From assembly GCF_003627815.1 (NCBI RefSeq), contig NZ_CP032698.1, positions 3,348,001-3,412,000 on the forward strand: DNA of 64,000 bases, written 5' to 3'. A model generated the notes under the pieces. It was not told where the DNA came from. It saw nothing but the letters and a program-made list of their open reading frames with translations, and did not search any database. This stretch comes from Streptomyces hundungensis (GTDB lineage: Bacteria; Actinomycetota; Actinomycetes; Streptomycetales; Streptomycetaceae). Below, one piece after another: positions 44,068 through 53,722 of this stretch; position 1 is the first letter of the stretch, and each line of letters begins with the position of its first letter. A program made the position numbers and the translations under genes.

Positions 44068-45345
44068 ATGCCTCCCGCCAGTACCGGGGCGTCCACCACC
44101 GTGGGCGCCTCCACCTCGTCGTCCCCGCTCCAGCTCACTCCCGGCGCCGCCGGCTACCGCCGGATGAGCTTCGCGCTCTTCGCCGCCGGTGTCGCCACCT
44201 TCGCCCTGCTCTACTCCACCCAGGCCCTGCTGCCGCTGATCTCCGCGGACCTCGGCGCCACGGCGAGCGCGGCGAGCTGGACGGTGTCGGCGGCGACGGG
44301 CGCGCTCGCCCTGTGCGTGCTGCCCCTGAGCGCGCTGTCCGAGCGGTTCGGGCGGACCCGGACGATGACGGTGTCCCTGGCCGTCGCGGTGGCGGTCGGC
44401 CTGCTCGTCCCCTTCGCCCCGAACGTCGGCTGGCTGGTGGCGCTGCGCGCGGTGCAGGGCGCGGCGATCGCGGGGCTGCCCGCCTCGGCGATGGCGTATC
44501 TGGCGGAGGAAGTGAAGCCCAAGGCGCTGGTCGGGGCGATCGGCCTGTTCGTCGCGGGCAATTCGATCGGCGGCATGAGCGGGCGCATCCTGACCGGCTG
44601 GGTCGCCCAGGCCTGGGGCTGGCGCGCGGCGCTGCTCGCGGTGGGCGCGCTGGCCGCGGTGTGCGCGGTGGTCTTCCGCGTCCTGCTTCCCAAGGCCCGC
44701 CATTTCACCCCGGGTTCGCTGAACCCGCGCGCCCTGGCCCGCACCGTGCGCGGCCACCTCGCCGACCCGCTCCTGGTCCGCCTGTACATGATCGGCGCGC
44801 TGTTCATGACGGTGTTCGGCGCGGTCTACACGGTGATCGGCTACCGCCTCACGGCGGCGCCCTTCAACCTGCCGCAGGGCCTGATCGGCTCGATCTTCCT
44901 GGTCTATCTGGTCGGCACGGTCTCCTCGGCGGCCGCCGGGCGGCTGGTGGCGCGGGTGGGCCGCCGGGGCGCCCTGTACCTGGCGGTCTCGACGACCGCG
45001 GCGGGCCTGCTCCTTTCACTCGCCTCCTCGCTCCCCGCGATCCTGGCGGGGCTCGTCCTCATCACGGCGGGCTTCTTCGCGGGCCACGCGGTGGCCTCCT
45101 CCTCGGTGAGCCACACCGCGAAGCGGGGCCGCGCCCAGGCGTCGGCGCTGTACCAGTCCGCGTACTACCTGGGCTCCAGCGCGGGCGGCACGCTCGGCGC
45201 GGTCGCCTTCCACGCGGGGGGCTGGCCGGCCACGGTGCTGCTCGGCATCGTGGCGGTGCTCGGCGTCGTCTCGGTCACCCTGTACGGCTCGCACGCGGCC
45301 CGCGCCGAGCGCCGCACCCACCGTCTGCACCTGACGCACGCCTGA
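44068..45345 (+). CDS. MFS exporter (AraJ/YdhP-like)
   Basis: This 425-aa transporter has 12 predicted membrane helices after a Ser/Thr-rich cytoplasmic start. The loop 2-3 motif SERFGRTRTM and its weaker second copy near helix 8 are present, and STQALLPLIS in helix 1 is typical of this drug or sugar efflux subgroup. Substrate unknown. TACGGT lies 6 nt before the ATG, so the mRNA is likely leaderless. Regulated probably by the divergent LysR protein. Confidence 0.9.
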   Translation: MPPASTGASTTVGASTSSSPLQLTPGAAGYRRMSFALFAAGVATFALLYSTQALLPLISADLGATASAASWTVSAATGALALCVLPLSALSERFGRTRTMTVSLAVAVAVGLLVPFAPNVGWLVALRAVQGAAIAGLPASAMAYLAEEVKPKALVGAIGLFVAGNSIGGMSGRILTGWVAQAWGWRAALLAVGALAAVCAVVFRVLLPKARHFTPGSLNPRALARTVRGHLADPLLVRLYMIGALFMTVFGAVYTVIGYRLTAAPFNLPQGLIGSIFLVYLVGTVSSAAAGRLVARVGRRGALYLAVSTTAAGLLLSLASSLPAILAGLVLITAGFFAGHAVASSSVSHTAKRGRAQASALYQSAYYLGSSAGGTLGAVAFHAGGWPATVLLGIVAVLGVVSVTLYGSHAARAERRTHRLHLTHA

Positions 45346-45464
45346 CTCGCGCCTGTCCCCTACGCGTCGCTGACCTGCGCCTTTCTCCATAGCCGCGCGA
45401 TTGTCAGTGGGGTCCGGTAGCTTCCGAAGTGCTGGCATTACACGGCACGACACGGGGTGGACCG

Positions 45465-46466
45465 ATGAGTGATCTGGCAGCGGCGGCGGACCTGGACGTA
45501 CGCCTCGAAGAGCACCGCAGAGAGCTGACGGGGTACTGCTACCGGATGCTCGGCTCGGCCTTCGAGGCGGAGGACGCGGTGCAGGACACGCTGGTGCGGG
45601 CGTGGCGCAGCATCGACAAGTTCGAGGGCCGCTCCTCGCTGCGCTCCTGGCTGTACCGGATCGCCACCAACGTCTGTCTGGACATGCTGAACGCGGGCAA
45701 CAAGCGGGCCCGCCCGATGGATCTGACGGCGGCCACCCCGGTGGCCAACGCCCAGCTCAACTCCCGCCCGGAGGTGACCTGGTTGGAGCCGGTGCCGGAC
45801 GGGCGGGTGCTGCCCACCATCGAGGACCCGGCCGAGGCGGCGCTGGCCCGCGAGTCGGTGCGGCTCGCCTTCGTCGCCGCGCTCCAGCACCTGCCGCCCA
45901 AGCAGCGCGCGGTGCTGATCCTGCGCGAGGTCCTGGCGTGGAAGGCGAGCGAGGTCGCCGAGCTGCTCGGCACGACGGTCGCGTCGGTCAACTCCGCGCT
46001 CCAGCGCGCCCGTTCGACGCTCGCGGAGTCCGAGCCGAAGCAGACGGACGCGGCGAACCCGCTCGACGAGGAGCAGCGCAAGCTCCTGGACCGCTATGTG
46101 GCGGCCTTCGAGGGGTACGACATGACGGCCCTGACCGCCCTGCTCCACGAGGACGCGACGCTGTCGATGCCGCCGTACGACCTGTGGCTGCGGGGCCACG
46201 ACGACATCGTGGGCTGGATGCTGGGCGTGGGCGAGGTCTGCCGCGGCTCCCGCCTCCTGCCGACGGTGGCCAACGGCACACCCGCCTTCGCCCACTACCA
46301 CCCGGACCCCGCGGGCGGCTTCACCCCCTGGGCCCTGATGGTCATCGAAACGACCGGGGGCAAGATCTCAGGCATCACCTCCTTCCTGGACACCCCCCGC
46401 TGGTTCCCCCTCTTCAACCTCCCGGAGCGCCTGGACGAGGAGGGGGTCGCGGTTGGGGCGCGGTGA
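45465..46466 (+). CDS. ECF sigma factor with C-terminal SnoaL-like domain (SigG/SigJ type)
   Basis: This 333-aa sigma factor has region 2 (ELTGYCYRMLGSAFEAEDAVQD region, about 25-95), region 4 (about 135-195; LPPKQRAVLILREVL then TTVASVNSALQRAR) and a C-terminal SnoaL/NTF2-like domain (about 215-325). The added domain replaces an anti-sigma factor in such ECF groups and regulates activity directly (known). The ATG at 45465 has GGGGTGG just upstream. No anti-sigma gene is adjacent, as expected. Confidence 0.92.
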   Translation: MSDLAAAADLDVRLEEHRRELTGYCYRMLGSAFEAEDAVQDTLVRAWRSIDKFEGRSSLRSWLYRIATNVCLDMLNAGNKRARPMDLTAATPVANAQLNSRPEVTWLEPVPDGRVLPTIEDPAEAALARESVRLAFVAALQHLPPKQRAVLILREVLAWKASEVAELLGTTVASVNSALQRARSTLAESEPKQTDAANPLDEEQRKLLDRYVAAFEGYDMTALTALLHEDATLSMPPYDLWLRGHDDIVGWMLGVGEVCRGSRLLPTVANGTPAFAHYHPDPAGGFTPWALMVIETTGGKISGITSFLDTPRWFPLFNLPERLDEEGVAVGAR

Positions 46467-46548
46467 AACGCGGGCCGCTCGACACGGGGCGCGCCGACAT
46501 CGAGGAGCCCCTCCGCTGCGAAGGGGGCTGGGGCGAGGGCTCTCCCCC

Positions 46549-47651
46549 TCACCGCTGAATCTCGCGCATGAGCATGCGCAGAGTGAGGCTGTGCTTCTCG
46601 GGAGGCAGTGCGTCCATGGCCGCCTGCGCGTAGGCGGCGCCGCCCTCCCGATCACCGGCACGCGTCAGCATCAAGCCTCGGTGGAGTTCCAGGTGTGTGG
46701 CGAACCGCGGTAGTTCCGGGGGAGTTCCGCGCGTGCCGCATCCTGCGCAGTAACCGCTCCGCGTTCGTCCCCGAGCCGGGCCAGGAGCAACGAGCGGAAC
46801 ACGTTCAACCTCCAGTAAGGGACCGCGTAGTCCGAGGTCTGCGCGTGCGAGCCCGCCTCGTCGAAGATGCGCCGCCCCTGCGCGTCCAGCCGGAGCGCCG
46901 TTTCACGGTCGCCGCGAAGCGCCGCCGCGTGCGCCTTGCCGTAGACCGCGTTCAGGAGTCCCAGCGAGGGTTTGTCGCTGATGTTCAGCGCCTGTTGCGC
47001 GACCACGTCCGCGACGCCCAACGAAGCGCCTTCGTATCCCAGGGCGATGGCCGCGCGACCTCTCACCCATACGCGGGCCGCGTCGTCCCCCGACTGGTCG
47101 GCGGCTCTCGCGGCCATGCGATACCAGTGAACGGCTTTGGACCCGTCCGCCCCGGGGAAGGTCTTGGCGTAGAGCGTCATGAGACGTGAGGCCACCGACC
47201 ACAGGTGCGGGGTGTCGAGTTGCTGCTGCACCACGACCAGCTCGCCGGAGATCCGGCGCTGGATGTCCGCGGCACCGAGTGACATGTACTCGGTGCCATA
47301 CGTGGCCAACTTGCTTTCCCAAGCGTCTGCCGAGGGACCCCCGTTCAGCCGCGCGGCGAACCCCGCGGTGAGCAGGTCGGAGGCGATCACAGGGGCTATG
47401 GCGGCTCCGGCCGCGTCCGTCAGGAACGTGCGTCGATTCACTTCACCCTCGAGAACGGCTAGGGGCACGTCGAGAACAGCCGACAGTTTGGCAAGGTAAA
47501 AGCCCCGGGGCGTGACCTTGCCGCGCCACCATTTGCTGACGTACTCACGGGTCAGGTTCGTGCCATACCGCTCGTTGATCTCGTCCGCCAAGCGCGCCTG
47601 ACTCCAGCCTCGTGCCTGGCACAGCTCCCTGATCAAGTCACCGATAGCCAT
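46549..47651 (-). pseudogene. XRE-family regulator with TPR-like C-terminus, frameshifted near its end
   Basis: The HTH (LIRELCQARGWSQARLADEIN then REYVSKWWRGKVTP) is followed by a linker with RRTFLTDAAGAAIAP and a helical TPR-like region. The intact frame from the ATG at 47651 stops at 46671 (326 aa) in a non-family tail. The family C-terminus (FATHLELHRGLMLTRAGDR through LPPEKHSLTLRMLM) is present in another frame from about 46700 to the TGA at 46549. Adding one base near 46700-46706 restores a 367-aa protein. It is divergent from the 39-aa peptide gene and likely its regulator. It may be a real mutation or a sequence error. Confidence 0.8.
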
Positions 47652-47846
47652 GGGGTCATCTTGGCCCTCGACGCGCCTCCCCGTCGCACAACTTCCGCCG
47701 GAACAAACGCACTTGCCCCTGGATGTGCCCCTAGTGGCCCCCTCCCCACAACCGCGACAGTGCTAGGAGTACAGGCACCTTGACTGCGCCGCCGAGGATG
47801 CGCGGGTGGAGGCATCAGGGACTACCGCGCGATCGAGGAGACACCC

Positions 47847-47966
47847 ATGAGCACCACACTGACCCGCGGCGGCGACAAACTGCCGGGCGAGCCCTACCCC
47901 GGGCCCCATCAGCCGCCCACTCCCGACGGCGGCCCCGGGGTGCCCAACCCGCCGAAGGCCGCGTAG
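47847..47966 (+). CDS. 39-aa Pro/Gly-rich peptide, candidate RiPP precursor
   Basis: This small gene begins at an ATG with GAGGAG 6 nt upstream, a strong site, and ends 3 bp before the methyltransferase ATG. The peptide has a short polar head (MSTTLTRGGDKLPGEP) and a Pro/Gly-rich core containing TPDGGPG, then a C-terminal KAA. It has two Asp, at 10 and 27; Asp27 is in an Asp-Gly step, the classic site of aspartimide formation. No Cys, no signal peptide, no membrane helix. The tight coupling to a PIMT-like enzyme suggests a modified precursor peptide. Confidence 0.7.
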   Translation: MSTTLTRGGDKLPGEPYPGPHQPPTPDGGPGVPNPPKAA

Positions 47967-47969
47967 CCG

Positions 47970-49175
47970 ATGACCGCCCCCGCACACGACGCGCACAACG
48001 CCCGCCAGGAACGCCCCAGCCGCACAGCGCTGGGGCGCGCTCTCCTGTCCGCGGGCGTGCTCACCCCGGACTGGGCATCGGCATTCGCCGCTGTTCCGCG
48101 TTCCGGCTTCCTCCCCGACCTCATCTGGCCGTGGGACATGGAGACGGGACAGAGCGTTCCCGTGTCACAGACGGACGCCCCGGAAGCGTGGTACGGATAC
48201 GCGGACGCGGACGTTCCCGTGGTGACGCAATGGGACGACGGCAGGCACACCGGCACCGACCCCGGAAACGTGTCCGCCTCGTCGGCGTCGATGCCCTCCG
48301 TCGTCTTCGGGATGCTCGCCGACCTGGACGTGAAGCCGGGCCACCGCGTCCTGGAAGTCGGGACCGGGACCGGCTGGAACGCCGCGCTGCTCGCCCACCG
48401 ACTGGGGGCCGAGAACGTCGTCAGCGTCGAACTCGATCCCACCGTCGCGGCACAGGCTCGGACGGCACTCGACCGGTTCGGGCTTCCGGTTCACGTGGTG
48501 ACGGGCGATGGACTCCAGGGCTGCCGCGAGCGGGCCCCGTTCGACCGGATCATCGCGACCTGTGGCCTGCGGTCCATCCCCCGCGCGTGGGTTGAGCAGT
48601 CCCGACCCGGCGGAGTCGTCGTGGCTCCGTGGGGAACCCACTACAGCAATGGCGACGCCGTAGCCCGGTTGGTCGTCGCCGACGACGGCGAGAGCGCGTC
48701 GGGGCTTTTCACCGGGCCCGTGGAGTTCATGAAGGCGCGGACCCAACGTCGCCCGCTCGTGCCGCATGCCGAGTACGTGACGGGCAGCGTTGCCGACGGC
48801 GACGCATCGTCGAGCACTGTCACGGAGGAGCACTTCCTCGGTGGCCGCTTCAGCTCCCAAGACTTCGTGCTGGGGCTGTGCGTCCCGGACTGCGTACGCG
48901 TCATGGCCGAGCGGGATGAGGGAACGCACGCCGTCTGGCTCTACGGACTGACGGACCGCTCCTGGGCCTGCGCGCAATTCCGGGACCATGCCGCTACTCG
49001 CGTGTGGCAGTCGGGACCGCGCCGACTGTGGGACGAGGTGCACGCCGGGCTCGCATGGTGGACCGCACAGGGGCGCCCCGCCGTCGAGCGCTTCGGCTTG
49101 ACCGTGGACACGGCCGGCGACCATGTCTGGCTGGGCGAGCCGGGCAACCCCGTACCGGGGGGTGCGGCCGCGTAA
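47970..49175 (+). CDS. PIMT-like O-methyltransferase (RiPP-type, extended)
   Basis: This 401-aa protein has a protein-L-isoaspartate methyltransferase core (about 15-240): the substrate-side VTQWDDGR and SSASMPSVV segment, SAM motif I VLEVGTGTGWNAALLA near 130, VVSVELDP for motif II, and FDRIIATCGLRSIP for post-motif. About 160 further residues follow, absent from housekeeping PIMT but usual in RiPP-associated homologues (TgmC-like graspetide and imiditide enzymes). No ATP-grasp gene is adjacent, which leaves the peptide gene as the only likely partner. Predicted to methylate an Asp of the 39-aa peptide. Confidence 0.85.
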   Translation: MTAPAHDAHNARQERPSRTALGRALLSAGVLTPDWASAFAAVPRSGFLPDLIWPWDMETGQSVPVSQTDAPEAWYGYADADVPVVTQWDDGRHTGTDPGNVSASSASMPSVVFGMLADLDVKPGHRVLEVGTGTGWNAALLAHRLGAENVVSVELDPTVAAQARTALDRFGLPVHVVTGDGLQGCRERAPFDRIIATCGLRSIPRAWVEQSRPGGVVVAPWGTHYSNGDAVARLVVADDGESASGLFTGPVEFMKARTQRRPLVPHAEYVTGSVADGDASSSTVTEEHFLGGRFSSQDFVLGLCVPDCVRVMAERDEGTHAVWLYGLTDRSWACAQFRDHAATRVWQSGPRRLWDEVHAGLAWWTAQGRPAVERFGLTVDTAGDHVWLGEPGNPVPGGAAA

Positions 49176-49193
49176 GCAGCGGAGACGGCGGCC

Positions 49194-49520
49194 TTACGCG
49201 AGGTCCGACCCCAGCCCCGCCAGGTCGAGCAGCGCCACAAGCCCCGCCCCCGCCCCCCGCATCCGCACCCGGCGCCCCGCCCGCCGGGCGGTGAGGCGGA
49301 GGCGGGCGACCGCCTCGACCGCGGCCAGGTCGGCCCGGCTCAGCGCGGTGAGGTCGCACACCACGACATCCGCCCCCGCCCCGTACAGTCCGCGCAGCCG
49401 CTCGCACAGGAGCGGGACGTCGGCGAACGTGAGGGGGTCGGGGACGACGAGGACAGGGGGCTGCTGGGCGGGATCGGTGGCTTCCACACCGATGAGACCC
49501 CGCCGAGGCGCGGAATTCAT
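49194..49520 (-). CDS. STAS-domain protein
   Basis: This 108-aa protein is one STAS domain (anti-sigma-factor antagonist fold): PPVLVVPDPLTFADVPLLCERL, then DVVVCDLTALSRADLAAVEAVARL in two short pieces. At the phosphorylation site the usual DS/T step is altered (SRADL), so regulation by a kinase may be absent. The ATG at 49520 is given; a GTG at 49535 would add five residues. No anti-sigma factor gene is adjacent. Confidence 0.75.
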   Translation of the reverse strand: MNSAPRRGLIGVEATDPAQQPPVLVVPDPLTFADVPLLCERLRGLYGAGADVVVCDLTALSRADLAAVEAVARLRLTARRAGRRVRMRGAGAGLVALLDLAGLGSDLA

Positions 49521-49539
49521 CGGTAGGACCCGCACCCGG

Positions 49540-49809
49540 TCAGCGAACCGGGAAGCTCCCCGTGTCGATCTCCAGGCCGAAGGGGGCGGGCAACCTTAGC
49601 TTCCCTCCGTATTCGACTGTGCCGAGGAGAAGACGCTGCAACAGCTCAGCCACGACGTTGTGGTCATTGGACAGCCTTGGCGCCACGGTGATGATCCCCT
49701 CGACGATCTCCACCTTGCATCCCTCGGGTGCGTCCGTCTCCTCCCAGATCCGGACGAGGTCGTCCCACTCGCGGCCGGTGCCGGAGTGGTCGACGGTGAG
49801 TGCGCTCAC
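49540..49809 (-). pseudogene. Uma2-family protein with internal deletion
   Basis: This 89-aa open frame matches the start of the neighbouring Uma2 protein (MSALTVDHSGTGREWDDLVR, EGCKVEIVEGIITVAP, then NDHNVVAELLQRLL) and then jumps to its C-terminus (LRLPAPFGLEIDTGSFPVR). About 100 residues with the PD-(D/E)XK-like active site are missing, so it cannot be an active nuclease. The GTG at 49809 has GGGAG upstream, and the leader region also matches that of the intact copy, showing a tandem duplication followed by deletion. Confidence 0.8.
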
Positions 49810-49963
49810 GGCGGTCTCCCTACGCCGGTTCGTCACGTAGTCCAGCACGCCGAGCGGGGCGAGGGAGGGTCCGCCGGTTGCGTTCACTCACTCGTGGTCG
49901 CGCTGTCCGTTCCACCAGGAACTGAGCAGCCGTCAACTCTCCGTCCACAAGCGGGGCTTGCTG

Positions 49964-50551
49964 CTAGTCAAACGGAAAAAACCCCGTGTCCAGCGCCAGG
50001 CCGAACGGTTCCGGGAGCCGGATGACCTCACCGAACTTGACCGTCTGGAGGACCCGGTAGACATCGCCCTTCGGCTCGCCGTAAAGCGTGGCCGCAGGGC
50101 CGGCCGGGGCCCAGCGGTCGATGAGGAGGTAGAGCGGAATGCCTGCCGCGGCATACCCCGCGGCCTTCGTCACGCGGTCGTGGACCGCGTTGGCCTTGGA
50201 AGTGATCTCCACGACGAGTTCCGCCGCGGAGGCCGGGACGAAGTTGCCCGGCTCGCCTTCGACCACCGCGTCCGGCACGACGACGAGGTCGGGGATGTAC
50301 AGGCCGAGCCGGGAGGGGGCCGCCAAACCCAGGGTCTGGTGCGGGTTCCAGTCCTCGGGGATGACACCGAGGAGAGCTCGATGAACCTTGGCCGCGATGC
50401 TGTTGTGCCGGTTGGCTGGAGCTGGTGACACGGTGACGATCCCCTCGATGATCTCCACCTTGCAGCCCTCGGGCCAGTTCGACTCCTCCCAGAGACGGAC
50501 CAGGTCGTCCCAGCCCTGACCGGGGTCGTAGTCGACGGTGAGTGCGCTCAC
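49964..50551 (-). CDS. Uma2-family putative restriction endonuclease-fold protein
   Basis: This 195-aa protein belongs to Uma2 (DUF820), a PD-(D/E)XK-fold family of unknown role, often present in many copies. The fold's active-site region is visible: YIPDLVVVPDAVVEG near residue 85 and ELVVEITSKANAVHDRVTKAAGYA (in pieces) near 110, then IPLYLLIDRW. The GTG at 50551 has GAGGAG upstream. The decayed paralogue lies just downstream. Uma2 proteins are proposed to be mobile-element or defence related, but no function is proven. Confidence 0.87.
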   Translation of the reverse strand: MSALTVDYDPGQGWDDLVRLWEESNWPEGCKVEIIEGIVTVSPAPANRHNSIAAKVHRALLGVIPEDWNPHQTLGLAAPSRLGLYIPDLVVVPDAVVEGEPGNFVPASAAELVVEITSKANAVHDRVTKAAGYAAAGIPLYLLIDRWAPAGPAATLYGEPKGDVYRVLQTVKFGEVIRLPEPFGLALDTGFFPFD

Positions 50552-50661
50552 GGCGGTCTCCTCGCGTTGGTACGCCACCGACTCCAGCATGCCGAACGGG
50601 ACCGGCGATGGTCCACCGGTCCCGTTCACCCATACGAGGGCACAAACCCAGGAAGCCCTGG

Positions 50662-51939
<1,278 letters not shown>

Positions 51940-51981
51940 GGCATTCCTTCCGGCTTGGTGCACGTTGGTACCTGCGCGACT

Positions 51982-51993
51982 CTACGCGCATAG
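51982..51993. promoter_or_regulatory. Nucleoside-regulon palindrome, one-mismatch copy (deoA)
   Basis: CTACGCGCATAG differs from the consensus by one base, but the palindrome extends outward (CTCTACGCGCATAGAG). It lies between cdd and deoA. Confidence 0.7.
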
Positions 51994-52043
51994 AGGAGAG
52001 TGGAAAGTGCGGCCCCCGCACGGGCAGTGCGGGGGCCGCGACG

Positions 52044-52436
52044 TTACTTCAGGTGGTCCGGGCCGAAGGCCTGGGGGAGCATCTCGGCCAGCGTGAGGAT
52101 GCCGTCCGGGGTCTCCAACAGGAGCTCGGGGCCGCCGAATTCGAAGAGGAGCTGACGGCAGCGGCCGCACGGGACCAGCACCTCGCCGTGCCCGTCGACG
52201 CAGGTGAAGTGCGTCAACCGGCCGCCGCCGGAGAGCTGGAGCGCCGAGACGAGCCCACACTCGGCGCAGAGCCCGATGCCGTACGAGGCGTTCTCGACGT
52301 TGCAGCCGGTGACGGTGCGCCCGTCGTCGACCAGGGCGGCCGCGCCGACCGGGTAGCCCGAGTACGGCGCGTACGCGTGGGACATGGCCTCGCGCGCGGC
52401 CGTGCGCAGCGCCTCCCAGTCGGGCGCCGGCGTCAC
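52044..52436 (-). CDS. cdd: Cytidine deaminase
   Basis: This 130-aa tetrameric-type enzyme deaminates cytidine and deoxycytidine. Zinc ligands and catalytic Glu are visible in LCAECGL and VPCGRCRQ; GCNVENASY binds the ribose. The GTG start overlaps the stop of the second permease gene by 4 bp (GTGA), so cdd is the last gene of the transporter operon. Confidence 0.95.
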   Translation of the reverse strand: MTPAPDWEALRTAAREAMSHAYAPYSGYPVGAAALVDDGRTVTGCNVENASYGIGLCAECGLVSALQLSGGGRLTHFTCVDGHGEVLVPCGRCRQLLFEFGGPELLLETPDGILTLAEMLPQAFGPDHLK

Positions 52437-53722
52437 TTGCCCTGGCCCTTCCGGTAGCGCATGCCGTCCGCCTTGGGCATCCGCAGACGCTGGGCGGAGA
52501 GCGAGAGGACCAGCAGCGTCACGACGTACGGGGTCGCGCCGACGAAGTCGCTCGGCACGTCGTCGGTCAGCAGGTACCAGACGAGGATCAGGACGCCGGT
52601 GACGGCGCAGATCGCGGCCTGGAGCATCGCCTTCTTGTACGCCTTCCAGCCCGCGAGCACCGCGAGCAGCACGACGAGCAGAAGCAGCAGGGCGTGCACG
52701 GTGGTGCCGCCGTTGCGCAGCTGGAGCGCGTCGGAGAAGCCGAACAGGCCCGCGCCCATGGCGAGTCCGCCGGGCCGCCAGTTGCCGAAGATCATCGCGG
52801 CGAGACCGATGTAGCCGCGGCCGCCGGTCTGGCCCTCCAGGTAGATGTGCGAGGTGACCAGGGCGAGGAAGGCGCCGCCGAGACCGGCGAGGCCGCCCGA
52901 GACGGCGACCGCCGCGTACTTGTAGGAGTACACGTTGACACCGAGCGACTCGGCCGCGATCGGGTTCTCACCACAGGAGCGAAGGCGCAGGCCGAAGGCC
53001 GTCTTCCACAGCAGCCACCAGGTGCCGACGAAGAGCGCCACGGCGATGACGGTGACCCAGGAGACCTCGGTGACCAGGCCGCCGAGGATGCCGCAGACGT
53101 CGGAGACGAGGAACCAGTGGTGCTTCTGGACCGATTCGAGGCCGGAGGAGAGCCCCGGGATGGTGAAGCTGGGCAGGGCGTCGGCGGGCGGCGACTGCTT
53201 GGGGTTGCCGCCCTTGACCTGGGCGTCGCCGTCGTTGAAGAACAGCTTGGCCAGGTACTGCGTCACACCGAGGGCGAGCAGGTTGACCGCGACACCGGAG
53301 ACGATGTGGTCGACGCCGAAGGTGATGGTGGCGACCGCGTGGATCAGACCGCCGAGCACGCCGAAGCCGATGCCCGCGATCAGGCCGAGCCAGGGGCTGG
53401 ACTGCCAGCCGACCCAGCCCGCGCCGAAGGTGCCGAGGATCATCATGCCTTCGAGGCCGATGTTGACCACGCCGGCCCGCTCGGACCACAGGCCGGCCAG
53501 GCCCGCGAGCCCGATCGGCACGGCGAGGCCGAGCGCGGCGCTGATCTGGCCCTCGCTGGTGAGCTGGTCGGCGCCGGTGATGATGCGGACGGCGGAGATG
53601 AGGATCAGCGCACCCGCGATGATCATCAGGACCTGCGCGAGGGAGAACTTGCGCTTGGCGTTGCCCCGCTTGACCCCGGCCGGAGGCGGTGGAGTCGTGG
53701 TCGTTCCGGTCGTGACGCTCAT
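52433..53722 (-). CDS. Nucleoside ABC transporter permease 2
   Basis: This 429-aa permease has about ten membrane helices and belongs to the branched-chain/BMP-type permease family (NupC/RnsD-like). SERAGVVNIGLEGMM near residue 80 is the family signature, and ENPIAAESLGVNV near 275 the cytoplasmic coupling loop. It forms a heterodimer with the preceding permease. The ATG at 53722 has GGAGG 7 nt upstream and overlaps the stop of permease 1 (ATGA). Confidence 0.92.
   Translation of the reverse strand: MSVTTGTTTTPPPPAGVKRGNAKRKFSLAQVLMIIAGALILISAVRIITGADQLTSEGQISAALGLAVPIGLAGLAGLWSERAGVVNIGLEGMMILGTFGAGWVGWQSSPWLGLIAGIGFGVLGGLIHAVATITFGVDHIVSGVAVNLLALGVTQYLAKLFFNDGDAQVKGGNPKQSPPADALPSFTIPGLSSGLESVQKHHWFLVSDVCGILGGLVTEVSWVTVIAVALFVGTWWLLWKTAFGLRLRSCGENPIAAESLGVNVYSYKYAAVAVSGGLAGLGGAFLALVTSHIYLEGQTGGRGYIGLAAMIFGNWRPGGLAMGAGLFGFSDALQLRNGGTTVHALLLLLVVLLAVLAGWKAYKKAMLQAAICAVTGVLILVWYLLTDDVPSDFVGATPYVVTLLVLSLSAQRLRMPKADGMRYRKGQGK

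Noticed and set aside
45358..45368. CTACGCGTCG as a seventh nucleoside-regulon site
   Set aside because: Only one half of the palindrome is present and the next gene is an ECF sigma factor with no nucleoside link.
49540..49887. A start at 49887 for the short Uma2 copy (115 aa)
   Set aside because: The extra N-terminal residues match the untranslated leader of the intact copy, and GGGAG positions the start at the GTG 49809.
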